Source: Eleusine coracana subsp. coracana (Eukaryota; Streptophyta; Magnoliopsida; Poales; Poaceae). Taken from it: a stretch of DNA of 64,000 bases. Position numbers and translations under genes: made by a program. Numbering within the stretch: the first letter of the stretch is position 1; every line of letters starts with the position of its first letter. Location: contig CM064434.1 in assembly GCA_032690845.1 (NCBI GenBank), forward strand, positions 4,094,108 to 4,158,107. Direction: 5' to 3'. Positions 43,501 to 55,300 of the stretch are shown here, piece by piece. The notes under the pieces were generated by a model. It worked only from the letters and a program-made list of their open reading frames with translations. It did not search any database and was not told the DNA's origin.

Positions 43501-46500
43501 AAGTGTTGTTCCATTTATTTGAATAATATTCTCTATGGTAATTGCCCATTGGTGAATGGATTATATTACTTAGATCTTGAGAATAAGCCTATTTATAACA
43601 TTGATGCGAAAAGGCTCAAGCCTAATGATTTGAATCCCACGTATACTTGGCATTATCGTTTAGGTCATATAAATGAGAAGCGCATAAAGAAACTCCATAC
43701 AGATGGTCTTCTAAGTTCTTTTGATTTTGAATCAATTGATACATGTGAACCTTGTTTACTTGGCAAAATGACTAAGTCGCCTTTCACAGGAAATAGTGAA
43801 AGGGCGAGTGAACTATTGGGACTTGTACATACGGATGTATGTGGACCAATTAGTTGCACGGCCAGAGGTGGTTTTCAGTACTTCATAACTTTTGCCGACG
43901 ACTTTAGTAGATATGGTTACATCTACTTAATGAGGCATAAGTCTGAATCCTTTGAAAAGTTCAAAGAATTTCAAAATGAAGTACAAAATCAATTGGGCAA
44001 GACTATTAAACGCCTACGATCTGATCGTGGTGGTGAATATTTGAGCCATGAATTTGGTGAACATCTAAAGCAATGTGAAATTGTTCCACAATGGACTCCG
44101 CCAGGAACGCCCCAATGGAATGGAGTATCCGAACGGAAGAACCGAACCTTGTTAGACATGGTTAGGTCTATGATGAGCCAAAGTGATCTTCCATTGTCCT
44201 TCTGGGGATACGCTCTAGAAACTGCCGCTTTCACACTTAATAGGGTTCCATCTAAATCCGTGGAAAGGACACCATATGAGATATGGACTGGGAAGCGTCC
44301 CGGGTTGTCTTTTCTTAAGATTTGGGGATGTGAGGCTTATGTAAAACGTATGACGTCTGATAAGCTTTCTTCCAAGTCTGATAAATGCTTCTTTGTAGGA
44401 TACCCTAGGGAAACCAAAGGTTATTATTTCTACAACCGGGAAGAGGGCAAAGTGTTTGTCGCTCGTAATGGTGTTTTTCTAGAGAAAGAGTTTCTCTCCA
44501 AAAGGGTAAGTGGGAGAACGGTGAAACTTGAAGAAGTTCAAGAAGCTCCAGAAAATGTTTCTTCTTCCGCTATACCACAATTGGATGAACAAATTGTTGT
44601 TGAACCAATTGTTGAAACACCAGCCCCGCGTAGGTCAGAAAGGGCACGTCGCGCTCCTGAAAAGTTCACGCTCCTAACCACGGGGCAGCGAGACATATTA
44701 TTGTTAGACAATGATGAGCCTAAGACTTACAGTGAAGCAATGATGGGACCGGACTCTGAGAAATGGCTTGGAGCCATGAGATCCGAATTAGAATCCATGA
44801 GAGAAAATCAAGTTTGGAACTTGATAGATCCGCCTGATGGTGTAAAAACCATTGAGTGTAAATGGGTTTTTAAGAAAAAGATAGACATGGATGGAAATGT
44901 TCACATCCATAAGGCACGATTGGTGGCGAAAGGTTTTAAGCAAATTCAAGGGGTTGATTATGATGAGACCTTCTCGCCCGTCGCTATGCTAAAGTCTATA
45001 CGGATCCTTCTAGCAATTGCCGCATTTTATGATTATGAGATATGGCAAATGGATGTCAAAACGGCTTTCCTCAATGGAAACCTAAGTGAGGATGTGTACA
45101 TGACACAGCCTGAAGGTTTTGTCGATCCACAAAATGCTAGGAAGATATGCAAGCTTCAAAAGTCCATTTATGGACTAAAGCAAGCATCTCGGAGTTGGAA
45201 TCTTCGCTTTGATGAGGTAGTCAAAGGGTTTGGCTTCATTAAAAACGAAGAAGAGCCTTGTGTTTACAAAAGGGCTAGTGGGAGCGCGCTTGTCTTTCTG
45301 GTCCTTTATGTGGATGACATATTGCTGATCGGTAATGATATTCCAATGCTTGAAGCTGTTAAGACTTCTTTGAGAAAGAGTTTCTCAATGAAGGACTTAG
45401 GAGAGGCAGCTTACATTTTGGGCATTAAGATCTATAGAGATAGATCAAAGAGGCTAATTGGATTAAGCCAAGACACGTACATTGACAAGGTATTGAAACG
45501 GTTCAATATGCAGGATTCCAAGAAAGGTTTCTTGCCCATGTCACATGGGGTTTCTCTTAGCAAGACTCAGTGTCCCTCGACACCAGATGAGCAAGAGAAA
45601 ATGAGAGCGATTCCATATGCTTCGGCTGTTGGGTCCATCATGTATGCCATGATAAGTACTCGCCCAGATGTAGCCTACGCTCTTAGTGCTGTGAGCAGAT
45701 ACCAGTCAAATCCAGGAGAAGCTCATTGGGGAGCTAATAAGAATATCCTAAAGTACTTAAGAAGGACTATGGGTATGTTCCTAGTCTATGGAGGTGAGGA
45801 AGAGCTCGTTGTAAATGGTTACACTGATGCTAGCTTCCAAACCGACAAAGACGATTCGAGATCGCAATCTGGATATGTGTTTTGCCTCAATGGAGGCGCG
45901 GTGAGCTGGAAGAGTTCCAAGCAAGATACGGTTGCTGACTCAACAACGAAGGCTGAGTACCTTTCCGCTTCAGAAGCTGCAAAGGAAGCTGTTTGGATCA
46001 GAAAATTTGTTTCTGAGTTGGGTGTGGTTCCTAGTGCATCCAGTCCAATGGACCTCTATTGTGATAATAGTGGTGCCATTGCGCAAGCCAAGGAGCCTAG
46101 AGCGCATCAAAAGAACAAACACGTACTACGGCGTTATCATCTTATTCGGGACATCGTCGCTCGAGGTGATGTAAAGATATGCAAGGTGCACACGGACTCA
46201 AACATCGCTGATCCGTTGACAAAACCTCTCTCTCAGCCCAAGCATGAGGCACATATGAGATTCATGGGTATTAGATATCTGCATGATTAATGTATGAGAG
46301 ATTGTGTAATGTCTATGTTTATGTGTGATTGAATAAAGTGTTATTCTGTTCTATGGATAATAATTATTGCATTGATTGACAAGTGCGTGACTTGTTTGTG
46401 AAACTCATTGTTCTTTTATAACATTATCCTAAATGATCCCTAGTTCCTTATCATTGTGTTGGACAATAATGATTCATGGACTAGCACATGTATTGGTTGA

Positions 46501-47734
46501 TGATCGTGTTTCACAGATCATTGATATGGAGATATCAAATTAATAATGTGAACACATGTTGGAGAACATAGTGTTGGACTGACCCACTAATAGACTTTGC
46601 TGAGATGTTATTATTGTGTCATCAATTGTTGTCTTGTATGATGTACCTTTGGGATCCTTAGACCTGAGATTGTCATTGATTCCCAGAATGTGTAATAGCA
46701 TATTTAGGGATTACCAAACGCTATTCCGTAACTGGGTAGTTATAAAGGTAATTTTCGGGTATGCTGTGAAACATGTCGTGGGGTGTGAGCGGTCAAGATG
46801 GAATTTGCCCCTCCTAATAACAGGAGAGATATCTCTGGGCCCCTCGAGTTAGATGGATTTAGAAGTGCATGGCCATGCCAATGTGATTAAAAGTTAATCA
46901 TAATGACTAAAAGTTAGTCATGATAAATCCACTAGACGTTTGAGTGAATGGTCGAGCTATTATAGGGATGGCATGTATCTTGCCTTAAGCTTGACTAATA
47001 TCGTGAGGCAAAGGGATCGCTGACTGCGTATGTCAAAGGTTCAGCTGATATGATCTTTATGTGTACACGAGAATCAGTATGTGCTGCTAGGTGCCGCTAT
47101 TGATTTATGATTTGAAAAATGGTTTTCACATCATTGTCGTGTACATGTGAACCTAACGGGTCACACACTTAACGGGTTGGAACATCGCTTGCCTATGTGA
47201 TTGTCTCTAGTGCAAGTGGGAGATTGTTGGAGATATGCCCAAGAGACAATACGGATTTGATCCGTATGTGAGGGTCATACGGATATTGATCCGTGTGAGG
47301 AATTAGTCCACTAATGGGCCAACTAGTCGAGGCCCATTAGAAGGGTCTATTTAAGTGGAGGAGGGGCTTAAGGCGCAGATGATTCCACCAGTCCTTAACC
47401 CTAGCCGTCGTGCTCCTCTTTCTCGCCCACAAAACCCTAACCGTGTTGCCGGTGCTAGCACGCCGCGCACGGTGCTCCAACCCCGTGTGTGTGGATACCG
47501 CGAGGAGGCGCTGCTGCTGCTGCGGTGCCGACGGCTGGACTAGAAGGAGACGATTGACGTGATCGACTACTTCCTCTACACCGACGCGCGACTACGTTGG
47601 ATCGAGCTGCTCCAACATTCGCTTCCGCTCCACCTGCGCGTCTAGTGGTAACGATCCATGATTCTCTCTTGCAAGGTTTCCTGGTTGAACGGTAGAAATT
47701 TTATATGCTATCGTAGCATACCCGTTCCCCAACA
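40548..47734 (+). mobile_element. Full-length, apparently autonomous Copia retrotransposon
   Basis: A 7187-bp element with 510-bp LTRs at 40548-41057 and 47225-47734 and a perfect AATAC duplication (40543-40547, 47735-47739). The LTRs start TGTTGGAGATATGCCC and end CGTTCCCCAACA. I count eight substitutions between them. The PBS TGGTATCAGAGCC starts at 41059, and the polypurine stretch CAAGTGGGAGAT precedes the 3' LTR. A 1.28-kb leader precedes the polyprotein and about 0.93 kb of noncoding sequence follows it. It lies 64 bp upstream of the NLR start codon, in the same orientation. Confidence 0.96.
42334..46290 (+). CDS. Copia gag-pol polyprotein, intact
   Basis: One uninterrupted frame of 1318 residues. 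In order: gag (LSGTNFIDWYRNLRIVL, residues about 20-230), CCHC knuckle CFHCKKPGHWKRNC from residue 252, aspartic protease FDTGS with Asp 303, GAG-pre-integrase, and integrase with D501 (HTDVCGP), D564 (RSDRGGEY) and E600 (SERKNRT). Reverse transcriptase follows with YVDD at 992-995, then RNase H (TDASFQTDKDDS, STTKAEYLSA) and tail. The D,D35E spacing fits an active integrase. All domains needed for transposition are present with no stop or shift, so the element could be mobile if transcribed. Confidence 0.95.
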   Translation: MAPTASNTFNLRSILEKEKLSGTNFIDWYRNLRIVLKQEKKEYVLELPYPDDLPENATATQKREYEKHTNDAVDVSCLMLATMSSELQKQYENADAHNMIEGLRGMFENQARSERYNISKSLFACRLAENGSVSPHVIKMIGYIENLEKLGAALHPDLATDVILQSLPASYEPFILNFQMNSLEKILAELHGMLKTTEASIKKSGPSQVNLVQKDSKKRKRKTKAKATDQISSTKPKPAAAPKPKPAGSDPCFHCKKPGHWKRNCKLYLEELKKKGGDTSNSGINVIEINNVATCPYDSWVFDTGSMIHTCKSLQGLKEARKCAKGEVDARVGNGAKVAALAVGTYPLSLPSGLVLELNNCYYIPALGKNIIYSKCLEEDDGYEVIIRNKCCSIYLNNILYGNCPLVNGLYYLDLENKPIYNIDAKRLKPNDLNPTYTWHYRLGHINEKRIKKLHTDGLLSSFDFESIDTCEPCLLGKMTKSPFTGNSERASELLGLVHTDVCGPISCTARGGFQYFITFADDFSRYGYIYLMRHKSESFEKFKEFQNEVQNQLGKTIKRLRSDRGGEYLSHEFGEHLKQCEIVPQWTPPGTPQWNGVSERKNRTLLDMVRSMMSQSDLPLSFWGYALETAAFTLNRVPSKSVERTPYEIWTGKRPGLSFLKIWGCEAYVKRMTSDKLSSKSDKCFFVGYPRETKGYYFYNREEGKVFVARNGVFLEKEFLSKRVSGRTVKLEEVQEAPENVSSSAIPQLDEQIVVEPIVETPAPRRSERARRAPEKFTLLTTGQRDILLLDNDEPKTYSEAMMGPDSEKWLGAMRSELESMRENQVWNLIDPPDGVKTIECKWVFKKKIDMDGNVHIHKARLVAKGFKQIQGVDYDETFSPVAMLKSIRILLAIAAFYDYEIWQMDVKTAFLNGNLSEDVYMTQPEGFVDPQNARKICKLQKSIYGLKQASRSWNLRFDEVVKGFGFIKNEEEPCVYKRASGSALVFLVLYVDDILLIGNDIPMLEAVKTSLRKSFSMKDLGEAAYILGIKIYRDRSKRLIGLSQDTYIDKVLKRFNMQDSKKGFLPMSHGVSLSKTQCPSTPDEQEKMRAIPYASAVGSIMYAMISTRPDVAYALSAVSRYQSNPGEAHWGANKNILKYLRRTMGMFLVYGGEEELVVNGYTDASFQTDKDDSRSQSGYVFCLNGGAVSWKSSKQDTVADSTTKAEYLSASEAAKEAVWIRKFVSELGVVPSASSPMDLYCDNSGAIAQAKEPRAHQKNKHVLRRYHLIRDIVARGDVKICKVHTDSNIADPLTKPLSQPKHEAHMRFMGIRYLHD

Positions 47735-47802
47735 AATACTCCAAGCACAGATGATACAGCCACAAGTGGCCTGTTGAAGGAAGTGCGAGGAAGCTAGCTG
47801 CG

Positions 47803-50800
47803 ATGGAAAACATGGTGGTTAGCGTTTCCAAGGGGGTTATTAACCCCCTCCTCTCGAAGCTCGCCAAACTTATGGGCGATGAGTACAAGAAGCTCAAAGG
47901 AGTCAGGAAGCAGGTGGCGTTCCTCAAGGATGAGCTCAGCACTATCAACGCCTTTCCTTGAGACGCTGGACCTTATGGATGAACTTGATCCATTGGCCAA
48001 GAATTGGAGGAGCCTTGTGCGGGAGATGGCCTACGCCATTGAAGACTGCATCGATGACTTCGTGCACCATCTCGGAGGCATAGGTCCCGAGCAAGGCTTC
48101 ATCAAGAAGGCTGCTCACCGCCTCAAGACCCTGAGGGATCGCCACCGCATCGCCAACCAGATTGATGAGCTCAAAGCTCGTGTGTTGGAGGCAAGTGAGC
48201 GACGCACAAGGTACAAACTTGGCAAGCGTGTCTCTAGTTCTAATTTGGTTGCGGTTGATCCTCGAGTCCTGGCACTCTATACGGAGTCCACGAATCTTGT
48301 GGGTGTTGATGGGCCAAGAGAAGAGCTCGTCAAATGGTTGATAGGTACACAACAACAACCGAAGGTTGTATCTATTATTGGATTTGGAGGACTTGGTAAA
48401 ACTACACTTGCCAAGGAAGTGTATAATAATATTGGAGAGCAATTTAAATGTAAGGCATTCATTTCAGTTTCTCAGACACCTGATATGACAAGACTTCTTA
48501 GTGGCATACAATCAAAACTTGGTATATGTGGGACGTCCTCCACTTGCGAGGTGCAAGACATCATTGACAGCATCAGAGAATATCTGAAACATCATAGGTC
48601 AGTATCTATTTTGTTTAATTGGGCTTCTAGATGCACGAGCTAGTTATGTTTGTTTCCTGATGTCTTACTTTTTTTTTTAATTTCGACAATTGTATTGCTG
48701 CAAGATTTTGTTTGTGCTTTAAGTAGTGTTTATGATCGTCTTTTTTTTTCTAAACATGTCATTGAGCATTTATTTCCTTGAGAGTTGAGAGATTTTTTTT
48801 TTCTTATCATTGGAGATGAACCCCCATATTGTAGGATAGCATAGCCAGTAAGTTCTGAAATTGGTAGTTCCTTTTGGTGCCACAAGCAAAAGAAATGGAT
48901 GTCCGATTTAACCTTTGAATATTGTTTTAAATTAACTATATGTTGCTATAAATTATAACAATTCCTAGCAATTTTAGTCTGCAATAAGCCTATGCTATTT
49001 TTGAAAGGAAAAGGTCCATTTTACAACCATGTATCTGTGTTGTTCGTTCACTTGAAGGATAATTGTGTTTGCACCCCTGATTGCAACCTCAGTTGTGATT
49101 TTATCTCTTGTTTTTTAACTTTGTGATTTTATCCATGCAGTTTCAGAACAAAGACAAAGTTTACCCCTATTGGGGTAAAATCAAAATAAAAATATTGTGC
49201 CCCTAAACAGAATTTTGGTTTGACTTACTCCCGCAGACTATTTAGATCGGTCCAGTTCACCTTCTAGTAAATATTTTTTTTTGTTTCTCTTCGTATAAGT
49301 TATGTTTGAAGTTCAAACTTTGTAGGATGGTAGATGAAAACGTACACTGATAGAAAATTCTTCCAGCATTTTTCTATAAATGTTTTCATGCATTATTCTA
49401 TTTCACATGTCAGATCTGTATTACATGCTTCCAACATACAAAAATATTACAGCGATCCTTAAAATATTTTTCTGACATACAGTATGTTGTCACCTATAAT
49501 CTCACATAATTTTACCCACAAACATGATGTGTGCATAAAGAAAAAAAATATAAAAAAAACCTAGATGGTGAATCCAACCATGCATTCTAAATAGTTGGGG
49601 AGAGTAAATTATATTTTGTCCAGGGATTAAGCGAACAACACATATACTTTTTTCCTTTATGAAAAACACAATGTCGCACAGGTTGGCTATTGTTGTTACG
49701 GATAACCTTAGCTTCACCACTTTCCTTTTTGCGGACGAGAAGTATTCACTAGTTTTTCATGAATGGAGTGTGTTTTTTTTTTGTCTTTCTTGTTCAAATG
49801 AGCTATAAAGCCATGATGCTTTTCATCTAAAGTGTATAGTCACACACTAATGTAATGCATGTTACCTGTGGAAGCGGTCCAACAGGTACTTAATTGTAGT
49901 GGATGACTTGTGGGATGCTCAAACATGGGATATTATCAGATGTGCCTTCCCAGAAAATGATAATGGTAGTAGAGTAATAGTAACCACACGAGTGGAAGAT
50001 GTTGCTAGCAGGGCATGTCGCCATCACGACGAATGTATTTATAGATTGAAGCCCCTTGACATGCAGGACTCGAGGAAGTTATTCTGTAATAGAATATTTG
50101 AATGTGAATATGGATGTCCTTCACAATTTGAAGATGTTTTAGCTGAAATTTTAAAGAAGTGTGGAGGCTTGCCGCTTGCCATTATAACTATAGCTAGCCT
50201 ATTAGCAACTCGACCAGTAACACTGAAAGAGTGGGACAGCATCCTGCATTCTTTAAGCACGCACACTTGCACAGATCCCACCTTGCAAGGAATGAGGAAT
50301 ATTTTAGACCTCAGCTACAAAAATCTTCCTCATCATCTCAGAACATGCCTGCTATATCTTGGCATTTATCCAGAGGACGAATGGATCGAGAGGGATGATT
50401 TAATTAGACAATGGATAGCGGAAGGTTTTGTTCATAACTTTCATGGGCAAGATTCAGATGATGTTGCCAAGAGTTACTTCAATGAGCTTATCAATAGGAG
50501 CTTGATTCAACCTGAACGAAACACTTATGGGGAAGCGTTGTATTGTAGAGTGCATGACATGATATTGGATATGATCTTACATAGGTGTGAAGAGGACAAT
50601 TTTATCACCGTGGTATCTAATTCCAAAGACATGGCAAGACAGCATGGCAACAAGGTTCATCGGCTATCCCTGCACTTTAGCATTGATGATGCCAGAATAA
50701 TACTAGGGACAACTGCTACTTGCCTATCAAAAGCTCGATCACTTGCGATGTTTGGAAAATCTGAATGTGTACCTCCTCTTTTGTTGTTCAAGTATCTTCG

Positions 50801-51866
50801 GGTGCTGATAATTGACACAAGTTTTTCTGGGACAGATAAAAAGGTCGACCTTACTGAGATTACGCAGTTATTCCAACTGAAGTATTTGATGGTTAAAGGA
50901 TATAATGGTGCGGTGCTCCCTCGCAAAATTCGAGGGCTCACGCATTTGGAGACGCTGAACATAGATGGGAAAGTTGAATGCATTCCCTCAGACATTATTC
51001 ATTTGCCCCACTTGTCTCATCTTATTGTTAATTCTGATACAATGCTGCCCGATGGGATAGCAAGCATCAAATCTTTAGAGACTATCAGGAGTATAAAATT
51101 TCTGTCTAGGACCGTTAAGGCCCTCGGTGAACTGGCCAATCTGAAGGAGCTGATGGTCGTCCGTGGCTACTATTATGAGAGTGTCAATTCGATTGCTGAA
51201 GGGATCGATACTCTAGTGTCTTCGCTTGGAAAGCTCCGTGACCTCAGACGCCTGCGACTGCAAGATGGCCATCTAATTGATGATGTCGATGACAAGCTGG
51301 GGTCACTGTGGGACCCCCCTCTCGGAATCGAGAGTATTCAACTGGAAAGATGGCGGTTTCCTAAGGTTCCCAAATGGATTGGTGGCCATCTCCGCAACCT
51401 CTGGCACCTAGTGCTGATTGTTCGGGAGACGTCGACCGATGAGGTTTGTGTTCTTGGGGAGCTGCCCTCTCTGACATGGCTCGTTTTGGAGGTGGAACGC
51501 GATCCTAGAGACAAGACCGCTATCGAATTTGGATCAACGGCGGGGTTCCCATCTCTGGTTCAATTTTTTTTTAGATGCTGCATGGATACTCCGGCGTACA
51601 TGCGGTTCCAGACCTGGTGTATGCCCAGGCTCCGATGGCTCGGCCTGCATTTTGTCCAGTGGGAATGGGGTGGGGCCACACCGGCTGGCATGGAGCACCT
51701 GTCGAGCCTCCAGCACGTCAACGTTTGGATGGATTGCGACTCCGCAGGAGATAATTCGCCATCCGCTGTCAAAGAAGCTATCGAGCATGTGTTCAAGAAC
51801 GCTGCAGTGGTCAACCCAAACCGACCCTCTGTTACCATCTATCCCATCGTCAAGACTCGCCGCTAG
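47803..51866 (+). pseudogene. CC-NB-LRR (NLR) resistance-type gene with a 5' frameshift
   Basis: Two exons, 47803-48597 and 49886-51866, separated by a 1288-bp intron; about 925 residues if the frame were whole. From the ATG (MENMVVSVSKGVINPLLSKL) the Rx-type coiled-coil frame hits TGA at 47955-47960 after LKDELSTINAFP. One extra base in CCTTTCC (about 47951-47957) shifts it, and the next frame continues FLETLDLMDELDPLAKNW. Later motifs are complete: P-loop GFGGLGKTTLA, RNBS-A, kinase-2 LIVVDDLW, RNBS-B GSRVIVTTR, GLPLA, RNBS-D, VHD-type MHD (CRVHDMIL) and C-terminal LRRs. Such proteins act as intracellular pathogen receptors. Translation might restart downstream, or the base may be an error. 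A Copia element occupies its 5' region. Confidence 0.85.
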
Positions 51867-51890
51867 GGCGCCCTCATAATGCTGTGATAC

Positions 51891-52123
51891 TGTTAGCTAT
51901 TGCTTGGCGTAGATAAGTCGGTTAGCAGTAGTTTTGTGTTAGGAGTCTTGAGTCTTTTAAATTTCCTTTTAGATAGAGTCATTAGCTTGGCCATCAAGGC
52001 ATGCAAGACTATATATTCTGAGTAATACATCTAAAACGCTGCAGCTCCCGCAGCACCAAATCCTATTGTCGTTTGTTGTGTTTCTTCTCTGAAATTCATC
52101 CGACAACATCTATAGTTCCAACA
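51891..52123 (+). repeat. LTR of a Copia element related to the one in GLDH
   Basis: It begins TGTTAGCTATTGC and ends GTTCCAACA, followed at once by a PBS-like TTGGTAATCAGAGCC. Near its 3' end it shares CTGCAGCTCCCGCAGCACC with the LTR at 25461-25760. It starts 25 bp after the NLR stop codon, so it may form part of the NLR 3' UTR. The partner LTR was not found. Confidence 0.7.
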
Positions 52124-52159
52124 ATTGGTAATCAGAGCCTGATTTGCAATTGAGTCAAG

Positions 52160-52420
52160 ATGGTGGGAACTCCTCCTCCGGTGAAGCCAGACGCCTCTTC
52201 TCACGGCTCTCGGTCGCCCAGCAGATCAGGGCATGGGTCACGATCTCCTTCTCCAGGCAGACGTCAACGCAGCGGACGCCGCTCCATCGTGCAATGGGTG
52301 ATTAAGGAGGTTGGCATTAACCAAAGATTGCATTACGCCCGTAGGACATATGCCGACAGCCACTCTTTTTGTTACCCCAAGAAAGGACTATACAAGCCAA
52401 GCATGCCCAGTGGGTGATCA
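52160..52420 (+). pseudogene. Copia leader and gag N-terminus fragment
   Basis: ATG at 52160 starts MVGTPPPVKPDASSHGSRSP, an Arg/Ser-rich N terminus resembling that of the GLDH-intron Copia (MTGTPPPRTNSDDGSK). Similarity is lost after about residue 45, where unrelated sequence follows. This is a truncated element whose 5' LTR is at 51891-52123. Confidence 0.6.
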
Positions 52421-52792
52421 CACATAGAACCTCTTCAGAGCATATGTATTGTAGGTGTGGGTCATCAGGGAGCCATCCAGCTCAAGCAAGTGATAAGCCC
52501 CTAGATGAATTGACCAATCCACAATGAACGGACCCAGCCATTTGCTGCAAAGCTTGCCTACACTCATCGGGTTGGGGTTGCACCGAAGGACAGGATCGCA
52601 TGGAGAGAATTCTCTCGGGTGAACCTTGTGGTTGTAACTCTTTTCAAAGGACTCAATGTACTTGTGCAAGCTTGCTATGGCCTGCAGACGGGTTTCCTCC
52701 AATGCGTCTTTTGCCACATCATCATCTCCGACCGGGGGTCGAAGGGTGCGCAGTGAACCTATATGAATTTCCTCTACACATATTGTCACCAT
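52418..52792 (-). pseudogene. Ty3/gypsy integrase C-terminal fragment
   Basis: The minus-strand frame reads KSYNHKVHPREFSPCDPVLR, then GKLCSKWLGPFIVDWSIHLGAYHLLELDGS and the YALKRFYV end, the typical tail of a gypsy integrase (usual forms VRPRxFxxGDLVLR, KWEGPF, GAYxL, LKxYY). The upstream part of pol is missing. It abuts the Copia fragment in opposite orientation, so the junction is a nested or rearranged insertion. Confidence 0.75.
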
Positions 52793-52800
52793 TTTGACGT

Positions 52801-55300
52801 GATTCCGTTTGTCTTACTTTTCGTGCAGCTAAAGTTCCACCGCTGCCCAAGACGACTACCCTTGTGGTTAATGAATCGATAAATCCCCATCACAGTTGCA
52901 GCTAAGTGCTTCTTCCCCATTTCTCACATGAGATTCATTTGAAAATCCAGGGAAAAAATTACAGTTCATATAATTCATACACTTATTGAGTGAATGTATC
53001 ATACTAACCAGGAGTAAATTTATGCAAAAACCAACACCATCAACTATTATACACTAAATAAAATGCATGATAAACAATTTGTTTCGTGTTGGCATACTGT
53101 TTGACGGTATTTTGTACAAGACTTTATCTTAATATTTAGCTCATATGGCTATTCGAAGATCCATAAAAAGGAAAAGGCAAGGAAGCTTATGGGACATGCA
53201 TATATGCATGTACGTGTGCAGTGCATCTCAAAGCCTAGGCGCACCCGTGCAGGCAAATACTCAGAATACATGTACGTGTATCCCAGCTAGAGATAGCACT
53301 AGGAGAAGGCCCACAAATCAGATGCTAGTACTGTCTCCAAGGAACACGATAAGCACAATTGCAATGACAGCATGTTTATCCATGCACATCAGCAACATGT
53401 TTATCTGTTTGGCGAGGCAGCGTTGTAATCCAACAAAATGCTCATTGGCCTCCGCATATCTTGCGAGCGCTAAACGACCTGATGGCGGCGCACGCGGGTG
53501 CCTCCTCACGGCGCTTAATCTAAGCCCTGCCTATAAAAGCACACCAAGTCTAGACCTGCAGAGAGGGGACTAAAAAGGCCACCATCTGCAAATACTGGCG
53601 AGAGGATGGAGAGAAGATAGGAGGCCCTGGACTGCAAGGGAAGAGACCAAGACCATGGCAGCTGTGGCATAACAGCACCGTTCTTCTTCTTCTTTATGAA
53701 GGCCAGCGAGATTGACGAGGAGCTGGCTTCCTCGCCCTGATCCCTGCTCTCAAATCGGCCAGATAAGTTGATCATATTGCTGCTTTTATCTTTTTGTTCC
53801 CTATCTTGTTTTCCCATCAAATATATAGGCCAGCGCGAGGACAATTGTTTCCCATCACCACAACCCGATGACCACCAGGGAGGAGAAAAATAGGGACACC
53901 GCCAGGAGCCATGCCATGAAGATCAACCAAAGACATCACAAACGCTATGGCGGCCATGATGCCGCAGCGCCATATTCTTCTCCACCTTGAGGACAAAAAA
54001 GATCAACAAGGAGTTGGCCTGCTGATGTCATTCCTCGCACTTCTGTCAGCAAGAAGAGATCGAGGCTCGGCTGCCTTGATGAAGTGGCATCTTGCTCCAT
54101 CCAATGGAGATCTACATGGAGCCACTACACGGTCGGGATTGCCAGCATGAGGGCAGTTGATCCCATCACCATGCAGCCATCGAAGAGGTGGAGACGGGCC
54201 GAGACCCTGGCAGATGCACTCTGAAGCCATGCGGAGAGGATTCCAGAGGCCTATATGCAGAAGGAAGACGCCGCCAGGAGACACGGCAGCAAGGCTGGCT
54301 ACTGGAGGCACCACCATTACCTCAGTGGCACGACACAATGGCGTTGTTCCACTTCACCATGAAGATGACGAATCTCCTGACATGATGGGCACCCTTGACA
54401 GCCGCAACATGACGACACCCTCCCTCGGAGCCGGGCGATGGACTGGAGAGAGAAGCGATGCCTCCTCCAACAACCTGAAGGCCATGAAGATCCACAGGAG
54501 GAGGAGATCGATAGCCTGGTGGCCACAATGTGGTGGCACACTTCTGCATCTACAACGCAGTGGAGATCTAACTAGACGACATACGCGCCCTTCTTTCACC
54601 AACATGGAGCCAAGCGATGATAAAAAGAAGATTGGTGCCGTGATGCAAGGCGTCCTTCTCTACCCTGAAGGCCAAGGCATGCACATGATGGCGCGATGGT
54701 CATGAAGATGATGCTAAAGCACAACTCCTCTCCCCGGAGATGCAATCGTCGATTGCCATATGACCCTACATCCCCTGGTAGGCCTGGCGAGACGACATGG
54801 AGATGTTCCTAGCGGCCACCACGTGGTTAAGCCTGAAAAGGGAGCGGGTCGATCCGTTGAACCGTACAAACCAAACCTTGATATCTCTTTTGATCCGGTT
54901 CAGCTCGACCCAAGGTTAGAAAGATTGCAGCAGGGGCATGTCCGGTTCGATCCTAGGGTCGAATCGATCCTCTAGCAGCTGCTCCCCTGCTCATCATATC
55001 AGCTGCCCTCTCCTGATCTCGGCTTCTCGCTAGCAAACAAATTCCGCCCCCAACTCTATATCTCAATCCAAGAGCAATCTCGCCGGCAAAAATAACGCCA
55101 TGATCTCCAGCTCCAGCTTGCGCTGCGCCAGCTCACGCACATGCTCCGCATAGGCCCACTCCACCGACACCATCCGGGCCTACTCCGCTGCATGCAGCAT
55201 CATCGTGTGCACGTCCACCGCCGCTGCTTGCTGCTGCTGTTGATGACGCTTAACCTGCTACTGTTGTTGATGCTGCCTCGCGAGGACAGCCACTCTCCTA
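52801..55300. other. Unclassified repeat-rich region
   Basis: There is a TATA-like CTATAAAAG at 53531-53539 and a GC-moderate block (53880-54980) with open frames but no domain I recognise. Stop-free stretches are short and low in conserved motifs. It may be retroelement leader or noncoding sequence. Confidence 0.3.

Noticed and set aside
54157..54705. Plus-strand frame of 182 codons
   Set aside because: Low-complexity, no recognisable domain, overlapped by open frames on the other strand; probably retroelement-derived noncoding sequence.
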